A stretch of DNA of 30,932 nt. Origin: an uncultured Bacteroides sp. Lineage in GTDB: Bacteria > Bacteroidota > Bacteroidia > Bacteroidales > Bacteroidaceae. The stretch lies in contig NZ_CAJLKP010000074.1 in NCBI RefSeq assembly GCF_905207245.1, positions 1-30,932 on the forward strand, read 5' to 3'. Below, piece by piece: positions 6,433 through 13,417 of the stretch. Positions within the stretch are counted from its first letter, which is position 1. Every line of letters starts with the position of its first letter. The position numbers and the translations under genes were made by a program. The notes beneath the pieces were generated by a model. That model did not search any database. It had not been told where the DNA came from and saw only the letters and a program-made list of their open reading frames with translations.

Positions 6433-7479
6433 TCAGTCAATCCAGAATGTGCCGCAATGCGGACATTTGGTTCCACATGGGAAACTGTTTATATAATAGG
6501 TGTTCCTGTGGCGCTTATGGTTCATGTCTCCCAAGGTGCATCCGCCTTCCCGGAATCTTTTTTCATAAAGGGCTTCCTGTTTCTGATGCTCGCTCATGCG
6601 GCTTTTCCGCATGGTGGACTTCAACGGCTTCATTCCGGTTTTCCACCGGGTGGAATCACACCAGCTGTTCAGCATCCCGCAGATTTCATTGGCATAGGAA
6701 TAATGCACTTGGGAGTCCGTAAAGAGGTTGTCCCTGCAAAACGGGAGGGTGATGTCCGTTGGCAGCCTGACATGGTATCCTGCACCGTTGCGGCTGTCCG
6801 CAATGGCAACGATGACATCTCCGTAGAACCGGATGCGCTTGAAATCATTTCCGGTATCTCCCGTGAACAGTCTGGAGAATATGGCATTGAAATAGATGCG
6901 GAGCTCGCCTCCGTATGGGGCATTGGTCAGAAGCTCATGAAGCTCATCGGCAAACTGCCCTTTCTTCAGCTTGAACACCCGCCTGATTTTACGGAGGGAG
7001 ATGGCTTCGGACTCTTTGCGTGCGTTACTTCCGTACACGTATCCTTCTATCTCCACTCCCAGGGAATAGAACATGTTGGTGACGGCGGAGTTGTCTATCA
7101 GCTCATCTGTCGGATCGATGCTGTTCCGTTCGTAAAGCAGGTCTTTTATGCCTTCTTCATTTCGGGCATATTCGTCGGCTTTTCCGTCCGCTTCCATGGC
7201 TTTCCTTATATCTGCAAGATACTCTTGCAGGTTGTCGTGCTCCTGTTCGGCATACCATTCCCAGACCTGTTCTTCCAATGGATGGAGGCTGTTCCGTCGG
7301 ATGCACCGTTCCTGCAAGTCCTCATGGTTGTCCAGATTCTCATTGTAGTCCACATAGTAGAGGCTGACATATCGGGGGACATAGTCTTTCCAGGATTTCG
7401 GGGGCATATTCAGACTGCTTTCCGTCCGGTGACCACCTGATGATTGTGGATGGTTTTCTGTCAAAATTGTTGTGTTCAT
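6433..7479 (-). CDS. Hypothetical element protein with terminal CxxC motif (348 aa)
   Basis: A 348-residue protein from the ATG at 7479 (MNTTILTENHPQSSGG). A longer frame to 7506 would need a TTG start and overlap the preceding gene, so it is not preferred. The first 35 residues look disordered; the rest mixes acidic helices (HDNLQEYLADIRKAMEAD) with a C-terminal basic tail. The tail ends FPCGTKCPHCGTFWID, a cysteine cluster that could hold a metal if a partner supplies further ligands. I do not recognise the family. It is preceded closely by the small coiled-coil gene and followed by the 159-aa gene, within one apparent operon. Confidence 0.55.
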   Translation of the reverse strand: MNTTILTENHPQSSGGHRTESSLNMPPKSWKDYVPRYVSLYYVDYNENLDNHEDLQERCIRRNSLHPLEEQVWEWYAEQEHDNLQEYLADIRKAMEADGKADEYARNEEGIKDLLYERNSIDPTDELIDNSAVTNMFYSLGVEIEGYVYGSNARKESEAISLRKIRRVFKLKKGQFADELHELLTNAPYGGELRIYFNAIFSRLFTGDTGNDFKRIRFYGDVIVAIADSRNGAGYHVRLPTDITLPFCRDNLFTDSQVHYSYANEICGMLNSWCDSTRWKTGMKPLKSTMRKSRMSEHQKQEALYEKRFREGGCTLGDMNHKRHRNTYYINSFPCGTKCPHCGTFWID

Positions 7480-7492
7480 TTGTCTATTCGAA

Positions 7493-7729
7493 TTATTGTC
7501 CGGCAAGGGTGTTGACTGTACGCATTTGGGAAAGTTGCAGTTTCACCACCTTTATTTTTTCAATCAGTTCATTCTCTCTTCGGAATGACGGGGTACATTT
7601 TGTACGCCGCATCCCGGCTCCCCAGGGGATTTTGTCACACGCCTTTCTCAGGCGTGCCCTTTCGGTGTCCAGGGCGGACTCCAGACGTGCAAGTTTGCGT
7701 TGCAACGATTCTTCGGTCATTGTTTTCAT
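7493..7729 (-). CDS. Small coiled-coil element protein (78 aa)
   Basis: A 78-residue basic protein starting MKTMTEESLQRKLARLESAL. It has two helical, heptad-like stretches (residues 5-30 and 50-70) separated by a loop with CDKIPWGAGMRRTKC, so a helical hairpin or dimer is likely. No enzymatic motif is visible and I cannot name a function. It sits between the 295-aa gene (72 nt gap) and the 348-aa gene (13 nt gap) on the same strand. Confidence 0.55.
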   Translation of the reverse strand: MKTMTEESLQRKLARLESALDTERARLRKACDKIPWGAGMRRTKCTPSFRRENELIEKIKVVKLQLSQMRTVNTLAGQ

Positions 7730-7801
7730 GATTCCATCATTTTTTTGAGATATGACGACTGCCGTTATCGGGCTGTCGCCATACCGGGTTGATTATTCAA
7801 T

Positions 7802-8689
7802 TTACATTTCCGCCTTTTCTCTTCTGATATTGCGTAAGGCGTATAGCAGGTACAGGAACAAGTCCCTGTCATAAATCCGGAAGAAGAACGGCTCTTGCGT
7901 TTCCTTGACCGTTCCGGTAAATGATACGGACTCCCGGTTCATGGGGAACTGGAGAAGTTTTCCGTTTGCCAGCAGGGTGTGCCTTCGTTTTTTTGCCTCT
8001 TCCAGAAAGATTTCCATATCATCCCGCCTCTTGTGTGCGGAGAAATAGAGGAAATGATGGCGGCGCAGGCTGAGCAGGATTTCCGCCATGTTTTTTCTTG
8101 CGTTTCGAATATCCGGCTCCTCATCCGGGCCGGTGACCAGGTTGCAGATGAATTTTTTCTCTCCGTCCGTATCAGTGAAGAAATAGGGTGTGAGAAGATA
8201 CTGCCTGTTTGTTTTGCCGGTAATGGCACAGGCCGGCCCTTTGGTGACACCGCCTCTGAAAGTGAGGCTCCGGTAATGTCCCTCCATCTGCCTTTCCAGT
8301 TCTTTTCTGGGTGTGGTGACGGAGCGCAGTCCGGTGAAATAACGTCCTTCCACATGAAAACAGAATGTGTACAGGTCTCTGAAGCAGGGCTCGCCGATGA
8401 AAAAGAAATTTCTGGTATGTCGGACGGGCGGCAGCATATCCATGTTCTCATAGTATTGGCTTTCTGTTATTTCCTTGAACGGAAGGCACTTGGATTTCAA
8501 GTGGATACGGAACATCTTGTCTGCCGTGTTCCTTGAGACGGTGACAAGCCGGGGATTGTCCTCTCCGGCTCTCAGCTCTTCCAGCGTCTTGTGGGTATAA
8601 TCGCAGTGTATGCCGTCCGACATGGAGGTAAGGAAGCTCCCGTCGAAACGGTACGGGTCGATGACGAATCCGGGTCTTGCATTTTTCAT
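7802..8689 (-). CDS. Hypothetical element protein (295 aa)
   Basis: A 295-residue protein starting MKNARPGFVIDPYRFDGSF. It is rich in aromatic residues and basic patches (RNFFFIGEPCFRDLYTFCF; RRHHFLYFSAHKRRDDMEIF), with a predicted alpha/beta fold. No signal peptide or catalytic motif is recognised. Its start is 3 nt after the stop of the 378-aa gene upstream, so the two are very likely co-transcribed and possibly translationally coupled. I do not recognise the family; the only support for an element role is its position in this block. Confidence 0.6.
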   Translation of the reverse strand: MKNARPGFVIDPYRFDGSFLTSMSDGIHCDYTHKTLEELRAGEDNPRLVTVSRNTADKMFRIHLKSKCLPFKEITESQYYENMDMLPPVRHTRNFFFIGEPCFRDLYTFCFHVEGRYFTGLRSVTTPRKELERQMEGHYRSLTFRGGVTKGPACAITGKTNRQYLLTPYFFTDTDGEKKFICNLVTGPDEEPDIRNARKNMAEILLSLRRHHFLYFSAHKRRDDMEIFLEEAKKRRHTLLANGKLLQFPMNRESVSFTGTVKETQEPFFFRIYDRDLFLYLLYALRNIRREKAEM

Positions 8690-8692
8690 GGC

Positions 8693-9829
8693 TCAGATGT
8701 TTTGAAGGTTCAACACTCTCTTGGCGGCACTGAGTGCATTGGAGGTAAGTTGCCGTTGCCATGCCTTGTTTTTGGGTGACCAGCGGAATCCGGCGGATTT
8801 CAGTTCCTTGCGTCTGCTGTCTTCGGGAATTCTGTCAAACAGGATTTGAAGGCGGTCTTCCCCATAGTTCCATACAAGTGTTCCGCCCTCGAACGGCACT
8901 TCCTTGCTTTCCTGACTTTGCACCGCTTTCAACTTTTCGCGCATCCGTTCCGCAAGTTCCGGCAATTGGAAGAATTTGTTTCTTTGGGTGATGACGGGTT
9001 TCTTCACCCTTGCGTTATATTCGGAAATGAAGTCCACCGCTCTGCGGACGATTTCCACTTCCCCGTGATTGGCAAGGGTGGAGACCTTGTTCAGGATGCT
9101 GCTGACGAACAGGGCACGGCTGTAGCCCCGGCATTGTCCGGTATCAATCCCGTGGATGGTGTCGGCGCTGCTCCTGATGTCGCGTTTGAGCGTCTGCCAT
9201 GCCTTTTCCCGCTTCTCTTCCTCCGGTCTGGCGGTTTCCTGTTTCCGTTTGACGGATACAAGGACCTTTTGCCGCCAATCGCGGAATTCCTCGTAGCGGT
9301 TCCGGTAGCTTTTGTTCATTTTTTCCTGCCTGCGGTAATCAAATCCGCCCCGTCCCGTCACCATCGGGTTGGCGCAGCGCGAGAGGGCCGAGAGCTGGGC
9401 GGACAGCTTTTGCCGGTAGGCGGTGATATAGGTTTCCCGTTCCCCTTCCGGCATGAGTTGCAGGTCGTTGTGCAGCTCCTCCCCGTAAACCATGATGTCC
9501 GTTTCTCCGCGAATCTCCGGATCGAAGGAACTCCAGGCGTATGCGTCGCAGGCCTGTTTCCACATATCCTCCAGATAGCCCGGATGTTTGAATGCTATGG
9601 CTTCCCAGTCTTTGAAGTTACTGGAATGCAATTCGTTCCGGTCTTCCGGATTTCCGTACAGATGTACAAAGTGGTGCATTCCGTGATGCTCCTTTCTGAA
9701 ATGGAACGGTACGGGAGGATGGTCCGTACCCTTTTCCCGGACCATCGTGACCCGGTGTGCGTTCTTTACGGTAAGGTCCGTTACTTGTTCTTCCCGGACC
9801 TTTGTTGCTGTCGTTTCAGTCATAACCAT
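8693..9829 (-). CDS. Element protein with C-terminal WSPxxxAWQR motif
   Basis: A 378-residue protein starting MVMTETTATKVREEQ. The long central region is helical and charged (MNKSYRNRYEEFRDWRQKVL; VSVKRKQETARPEEEKREKA). The C-terminal 60 residues contain ILFDRIPEDSRRKELKSAGFRWSPKN followed by KAWQRQLTSNALSAAKRVL. This last motif (GFRWSP...AWQRxLT.NA) recurs at the ends of several phage- and ICE-encoded proteins, including DUF3560-type polypeptides, where it probably forms a small alpha/beta domain; its role is unknown. The alternative internal start MTET (9823) cannot be excluded. It lies 13 nt after the 94-aa gene and 3 nt before the 295-aa gene. Confidence 0.65.
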   Translation of the reverse strand: MVMTETTATKVREEQVTDLTVKNAHRVTMVREKGTDHPPVPFHFRKEHHGMHHFVHLYGNPEDRNELHSSNFKDWEAIAFKHPGYLEDMWKQACDAYAWSSFDPEIRGETDIMVYGEELHNDLQLMPEGERETYITAYRQKLSAQLSALSRCANPMVTGRGGFDYRRQEKMNKSYRNRYEEFRDWRQKVLVSVKRKQETARPEEEKREKAWQTLKRDIRSSADTIHGIDTGQCRGYSRALFVSSILNKVSTLANHGEVEIVRRAVDFISEYNARVKKPVITQRNKFFQLPELAERMREKLKAVQSQESKEVPFEGGTLVWNYGEDRLQILFDRIPEDSRRKELKSAGFRWSPKNKAWQRQLTSNALSAAKRVLNLQNI

Positions 9830-9842
9830 TGCTTTTTTGATG

Positions 9843-10127
9843 TCAGCTGTAAATCATTTCGTCCAGTTCTTCGTCCGGCAGTGTGCGGATTTCCTCTTCC
9901 GTGCAATAGTAGGCTATGCTCTCGTCCAGCTCGAAAGCTGCCGGGTCGAGGCTTTTGATGCCATCCAGCAGTTCCTGTTCCAGCCTTTCTACGGAAACTG
10001 TATAGTTTCCGTCTTTGCCTTGTACTTCCCGTGCCGGATAACTCTTTTCCCGATAGACCAGCGTGGTGATTGCAGGATTCGTATTTTCCTGTCCTGTTCG
10101 TACTTTGGTTACTGTCATCTTGTTCAT
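9843..10127 (-). CDS. Small acidic element protein (94 aa)
   Basis: A 94-residue protein starting MNKMTVTKVRTGQENTN. Its strongly acidic C-terminal half (AFELDESIAYYCTEEEIRTLPDEELDEMIYS) suggests binding to a basic partner or DNA mimicry, but nothing more specific can be read. It is the first gene downstream of structured element copy 2, whose near edge is 54 nt before the ATG. This is almost the same geometry as the 87-aa gene below copy 1. It probably heads the operon 10127 to 5517. Confidence 0.6.
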   Translation of the reverse strand: MNKMTVTKVRTGQENTNPAITTLVYREKSYPAREVQGKDGNYTVSVERLEQELLDGIKSLDPAAFELDESIAYYCTEEEIRTLPDEELDEMIYS

Positions 10128-10181
10128 ACTTCTACTGTTTTAAAGTTAGACATGACCGGCTCCGTGGAGCCAGTGTTTCGA

Positions 10182-10341
10182 TTTCTTACTTGCCGGGCAG
10201 CCCTTTGCCTTGATTGTGCAAGGCTTGGCAAAAGAAAATACCGGAGCGAAGCGAGGATGATTTTCTTTTAGCCAACCAGCCCCTGAAAGGGGCCGCCTTG
10301 CGTAATCAGAGAGGCAAAGGGTTATCTTTGCGGGTAAGAAA
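10182..10341. ncRNA. Structured palindromic element, copy 2 (putative RNA)
   Basis: It has the same architecture as 5286-5449. The outer helix is TTTCTTACTTGC (10182-10193) with GCGGGTAAGAAA (10330-10341), including two U-G wobbles. The next helix is CCCTTTGCCT (10201-10210) with AGGCAAAGGG (10312-10321). P1 is GATTGTGCAAGGC (10212-10224) with GCCTTGCGTAATC (10295-10307). The long hairpin pairs 10225-10239 with 10260-10275, and a 6-bp hairpin GCCCCT/AGGGGC lies at 10279-10293. The inner 96 nt differ from copy 1 at only five places, while the two outer helices have different sequences in the two copies yet still pair. It lies between the integrase terminator and the 94-aa gene. Confidence 0.65.
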
Positions 10342-10382
10342 ATGAAAGAATGGCAGGTGTTTATGGATTTTCGGATACAAAA

Positions 10383-10408
10383 AAAGCCATCCTTGCGGGG
10401 ACGGCTTT
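10383..10408 (-). terminator. Intrinsic terminator of the integrase gene
   Basis: On the minus strand AAAGCCGTCC pairs with GGATGGCTTT (one G-U) around CCGCAA, and a run of T follows. It lies 18 nt after the integrase stop and separates the integrase from the downstream element operon. Confidence 0.8.
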
Positions 10409-10425
10409 AATGGTGTGTTGTACGT

Positions 10426-11661
10426 CTATTGCGCCATACGTTTCTTTACATTGTTCATGGCTTCTTTCAGGCTGCTGTTCATGACCCGTGCGTAATGTTG
10501 GGTCATGCGTGTGGAGGCATGCCCGAGCATGACGGACACATCCTGCAAGGGAACGTTGTTGGCGAGCGTGACGGTGGTCCCGAAAGTATGGCGGGCCACA
10601 TGCGTGGTCAGATTTTTCTTTATGCCGCAGAAATCGGCGATTTCCTTGAGGTAGCTGTTCATTTTCTGGTTGCATAAGACAGGCAGGCAGCATCCTTTCT
10701 TTATGCAGACCGGGTGTTCCCTGTATTTTTCCAATATGGCCAGGGGAACGGGCAGCAGCGGGATGTTGCTGATGGAAGACGCTTTTCTGCGGCGCTCCAG
10801 CTTGACCCTTCCTTTCCTTATCCACCAGTCCCCGAGATTGTCCTGCACCAGATTCTCATTGTTCAGGCCGGCTACATCGGAGAACGCCAGGCCGGTGAAG
10901 CAGGCAAAGACAAAGACATCCCTGACCAGTTCAAGCCGGGGAACCGTGAATTTTTTCTTTATGACGGTCTGTAGCTCGTCGTAGGTCAGGAATACCGGAT
11001 CGGTCTCGTCCTGCTCCATCTTATAACCGTAAAAGGGATTCTTACGCATCCATTCCTTTGCCAATGCCATATTGGTGAATTTCTTGAAGCATTTCATGTA
11101 GCGGACTATCGTGTTCCGGCACAAGCCTCCTTCCGTTTTCAGGTAGATGTCGAACGCATGGATGAACTCCGGTGTCAATTCGTGGAAGGTGATGTCCTCC
11201 TTGCCATAATAGGAGGGGATAAGCTGCCGCAATTTCTTCACCACATTCTTATATCGGTTAATGGTGACAGGGGAATAGTCTATATTCACCAGGCTTTCCA
11301 TTTCCTCGATGCCTTCCTGCATGGTGCCGAGCAGCGTACGCATTCCGGTATCTTTTCCGAAAACTCGTTTCAGGATTAGTTTCGGGGTAATCAGGGCCTG
11401 TTCCAATACCAGTTCCTTGTGTTTCTCAAGGGCACGGGCATGTAATTCCGCAATATAGGTGTTCAATGCGACGGATGCCCTGTCCCTGCCTTTGCTGCAT
11501 CCTTTGGCCGCGTTCCATAAGTTCAGAGGCACGCTTCTTTGGATACGTGCGTCGTCATAGTCTCCGTTGATGGTTATCCGCATCAGTACGGGCGCCTCAC
11601 CGTTTTTCAACAATTTCGTTTTGAGCACGAAAAAAAGAATGTTCATTGTTCCTTGTTTCAT
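10426..11661 (-). CDS. Tyrosine recombinase, element integrase
   Basis: A site-specific recombinase that would integrate and excise the element at tRNA-Phe. It has 411 residues from the ATG at 11661; one codon upstream is only a GTG. The N-terminal arm-binding domain covers about residues 1-115, a SAM-like core-binding domain about 120-215, and the catalytic domain the rest. Catalytic signatures seen are H355-x-x-R358 in TTHVARHTFGTT, H382 in MLGHASTRMT, and the nucleophile Y391 in QHYARVM. The first catalytic arginine is not obvious: the usual TGLR reads FTGLAFSDV (Ala260). A similar absence is known for the CTnDOT integrase IntDOT. The gene has its own terminator and a leader motif just before the start. 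Confidence 0.93.
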   Translation of the reverse strand: MKQGTMNILFFVLKTKLLKNGEAPVLMRITINGDYDDARIQRSVPLNLWNAAKGCSKGRDRASVALNTYIAELHARALEKHKELVLEQALITPKLILKRVFGKDTGMRTLLGTMQEGIEEMESLVNIDYSPVTINRYKNVVKKLRQLIPSYYGKEDITFHELTPEFIHAFDIYLKTEGGLCRNTIVRYMKCFKKFTNMALAKEWMRKNPFYGYKMEQDETDPVFLTYDELQTVIKKKFTVPRLELVRDVFVFACFTGLAFSDVAGLNNENLVQDNLGDWWIRKGRVKLERRRKASSISNIPLLPVPLAILEKYREHPVCIKKGCCLPVLCNQKMNSYLKEIADFCGIKKNLTTHVARHTFGTTVTLANNVPLQDVSVMLGHASTRMTQHYARVMNSSLKEAMNNVKKRMAQ

Positions 11662-12082
11662 CACTTTTGTTTTTTAGAAGTGTTACATCCAATTGTTTCG
11701 TCAAAACCGGATGGCATGAGGAGGTGAGACGAAGTGTTAAATTCGGTGGCTTTTTTGAGCGGCTTGTGGAAAAACCATAGAAAAGCCATAAAAATCCCAT
11801 TTTCCCAGGTTCGAATTGCCTTTGGTATCCCGGGTTCGATTCCTTTTTTTCATTCTGATGGGACATTCCGTAGTTTTAAACTTCTTTCACAATTTCAAGC
11901 TCATTCGGTAGTGTGTGCAAAATTACTTTTTTACACCGGAGATTGATGTTGACAAATGGTTGAAAAACAATGAAATATGGTGCGTGTTTATGGCTTTTTT
12001 CAAAGCCTTAAAAAAAGCCCCTGAATTGGCAAAATCCAACTTCACAAATATGTAATGAAATGCGTAGCGAGGGTAAAAAAAG
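11662..12082. other. Non-coding end of the element (attachment region)
   Basis: No convincing gene is present; the 89-aa minus frame here has no homology-like features and overlaps the integrase start. The 9-mer GGCTTTTTT occurs three times (11748-11756 and 11992-12000 on the plus strand, 12011-12019 on the minus strand) and could include integrase arm-type sites. Two T-arm-like sequences, GGTTCGAATTGCC (11808-11820) and CCCGGGTTCGATTCC (11829-11843), lie near the middle. A -7-like TAATTTTG is on the minus strand at 11918-11925 with no matching -33 box. Confidence 0.4.
11667..11681 (-). promoter_or_regulatory. Leader motif shared by element genes
   Basis: On the minus strand ACTTCTAAAAAACAA lies 5 nt before the integrase ATG. 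The same motif with one extra A lies 4 nt before the start at 3397 (3402-3417). Looser versions precede the starts at 5237 (CTCACTAAAAAAGAACAG) and 10127. A-rich start-proximal leaders are the usual translation-initiation signal in Bacteroides. Confidence 0.45.
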
Positions 12083-12112
12083 AACCCTTGAACTATCTCT
12101 AATTCAAGGGTT
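12083..12112 (-). terminator. Terminator downstream of tRNA-Phe
   Basis: A perfect 10-bp stem AACCCTTGAA (12083-12092) / TTCAAGGGTT (12103-12112). On the minus strand it is followed by CTTTTTTTACCC. It lies 21 nt beyond the tRNA 3' end. Confidence 0.8.
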
Positions 12113-12133
12113 TTCTAAAAGTGAAAGCTTTTT

Positions 12134-12209
12134 TGGTGGTGCCACCAGGAATCGAACCGGGGACACAAGGATTTTCAGTCCTTTGCTCTACCAACTGAGC
12201 TATGGCACC
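12134..12209 (-). tRNA. tRNA-Phe (GAA)
   Basis: A complete 76-nt cloverleaf on the minus strand. The acceptor stem is GGTGCCA/TGGCACC, followed by discriminator A and an encoded CCA. The D arm is GCTCAGTTGGTAGAGC. The anticodon stem AAGGA/TCCTT carries loop CTGAAAA, with anticodon GAA at 12176-12174. The T arm is CCGGTTCGATTCCTGG. Its 3' end faces the integrase gene, which makes it the likely integration target. The gene remains intact after insertion. Confidence 0.97.
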
Positions 12210-12230
12210 ATATTTTCTCTTTTGCGGTTG

Positions 12231-12261
12231 CAAAGGTAGTGAAAGTTTTGGACTATGCAAG
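12231..12261 (-). promoter_or_regulatory. Promoter of tRNA-Phe
   Basis: On the minus strand the -7 box TACCTTTG (12238-12231) fits the Bacteroides TAnnTTTG consensus. A CTTG-like -33 box lies 19 nt upstream (12261-12258). Transcription would begin roughly 15 nt before the mature tRNA 5' end. Confidence 0.65.
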
Positions 12262-12276
12262 ATGTTTGGACATAAA

Positions 12277-12316
12277 AAACGCTGATAAATATCTATGTAG
12301 TTAATTATCAGCGTTT
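12277..12316 (-). terminator. Terminator after thiL
   Basis: A perfect 12-bp stem AAACGCTGATAA (12277-12288) / TTATCAGCGTTT (12305-12316), followed on the minus strand by a T-rich tract. It closes the sppA-lpxK-punA-thiL operon 25 nt beyond the thiL stop. Confidence 0.85.
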
Positions 12317-12341
12317 ATATTTTAAGAGAAAAAGTTGATTT

Positions 12342-13415
12342 CTACTCTGTTTTCTTATTTTCGTCTGTTTTTTCCTCTTGGGATGTTTCTCCTTTCAGTG
12401 GGTTCCAGCCTTGTGCTTTCAGTTCAAACTCCTGACCGTCGCGGGTAATTAATGCACAACCTAACTCCGGTTTGGTGATATGCCCAATCAGTTTCACTCC
12501 TTCCATTTCAGAAACCTTCTCATGGTCGGCAATGGGGACGGTGAACAACAATTCATAGTCTTCACCACCATTCAGGGCACAAGTAGTCAGATTCATATTG
12601 AACTCTTCCGCCATGACGGCTGTCTGGTAGTCAATGGGGATATGCTCCTCGTAAACACGGCAACCCACCTTGCTTTGTGTACAGATATGCAGTAATTCAG
12701 AAGATAAACCATCGGAAATATCCATCATGGAAGTAGGCTGGATGCCCTCTTCTGCCAGCTTTTCAATAATGTCACGACGGGCCTCCGGTTTCAATTGGCG
12801 TTCCAGAAGATATTCTTTGCCGGAAAAATCAGGCTGTAAATCAGTATTGCCTTTAAGAGCAATCTTCTCGCGTTCCAATAATTGTAATCCCATGTACGCG
12901 GCGCCCAAGTCACCGGTCACACAAACCAAGTCCGTCTCTTTAGCACCATTCCGGTAAACCACTTTATCCTTGTCCGCTTCACCGATACAGGTAATGCTGA
13001 TTGTCAGCCCTGTGAGCGAAGAAGAAGTGTCACCACCTACGATATCCACATCATACTCCTCACATGCCAGACGAATGCCGGCATATAGTTCTTCCATATC
13101 TTCTACGGAGAAACGTTTGGAAAGGGCCAGTGAAACCGTTATCTGCTTCGGCGTGCCATTCATGGCATAAATGTCGGAGAAGTTCACAACGGCAGCTTTA
13201 TAGCCCAGATGTTTCAGTGGGACATAGACTAAATCGAAATGTACACCTTCCATCAGCAAGTCTGTGGTAATCAGCACTTGCTTTTCGGCAGGGTAGGAGA
13301 GTACGGCGGCATCATCGCCCACACCATACCGGCTCGATTCATTTTTCAGTTCAATGCCTTCGGTCAATCGGCGGATGAGGCCGAACTCACCGAGGCTTGC
13401 TATTTCTGTTCTCAT
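12342..13415 (-). CDS. thiL: Thiamine-monophosphate kinase
   Basis: It phosphorylates thiamine monophosphate with ATP to thiamine diphosphate, the last step of thiamine cofactor synthesis in the cytoplasm. The 357-residue product starts MRTEIASLGEFGLIRRLTE. Family motifs are GVGDDAAVL, TTDLLMEGVHFD, VVNFSDIYAMNGTPK, VGGDTSSS, VTGDLGAAYMGL, MMDISDGLSSEL and ALNGGEDYELLF, including the aspartates that bind Mg-nucleotide. The frame extends upstream to 13571, but that would overlap punA by over 150 nt. The ATG at 13415 follows the punA stop by 2 nt and gives the normal family length. The C-terminal 20 residues are a charged, probably disordered tail. Confidence 0.95.
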   Translation of the reverse strand: MRTEIASLGEFGLIRRLTEGIELKNESSRYGVGDDAAVLSYPAEKQVLITTDLLMEGVHFDLVYVPLKHLGYKAAVVNFSDIYAMNGTPKQITVSLALSKRFSVEDMEELYAGIRLACEEYDVDIVGGDTSSSLTGLTISITCIGEADKDKVVYRNGAKETDLVCVTGDLGAAYMGLQLLEREKIALKGNTDLQPDFSGKEYLLERQLKPEARRDIIEKLAEEGIQPTSMMDISDGLSSELLHICTQSKVGCRVYEEHIPIDYQTAVMAEEFNMNLTTCALNGGEDYELLFTVPIADHEKVSEMEGVKLIGHITKPELGCALITRDGQEFELKAQGWNPLKGETSQEEKTDENKKTE

Positions 13416-13417
13416 GA

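Larger units (their letters stand above)
1..12133. mobile_element. Integrase-proximal end of an integrated element in tRNA-Phe
   Basis: A continuous minus-strand block of element-type genes runs from the left edge to a tyrosine integrase, which lies next to the 3' end of tRNA-Phe. This is the usual layout of tRNA-targeted integrative elements. DUF932-, DUF4120- and DUF4121-like genes, a methylase-like gene and the integrase are typical cargo of Bacteroidales conjugative elements. No transfer (tra), mobilisation or replication genes are visible, and the other attachment site is outside the window. Whether the element is complete or conjugative therefore cannot be judged. The right boundary is approximate, because the crossover position inside or beside the tRNA cannot be read without the second att site. 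Confidence 0.75.

Noticed and set aside
6427..7440. A 337-codon plus-strand open frame, and similar long plus-strand frames at 8846-9958, 274-816, 1519-2118 and 2192-2659
   Set aside because: They run opposite to a gene with better protein features and tight operon spacing. Their translations are low-complexity (Cys-, Phe- and Ser-rich) with no family motifs, typical of antisense shadows in GC-rich genes.
10230..10275. A short plus-strand ORF starting at the ATG inside the long hairpin of the structured element (GGAG...ATGATTTTC)
   Set aside because: In copy 2 it stops after four codons while in copy 1 it runs on, so the reading frame is not conserved though the fold is.
5286..10341. The two palindromic elements as a mobile MITE or a CRISPR-like repeat
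   Set aside because: There are only two copies, 4.9 kb apart, without target duplications or spacers. Their ends differ in sequence while keeping pairing, which is unlike recent transposition copies.
11597..11866. An 89-codon minus-strand frame upstream of the integrase
   Set aside because: It overlaps the integrase start in another frame, has no recognisable domain, and lies in AT-rich, probably att-related DNA.
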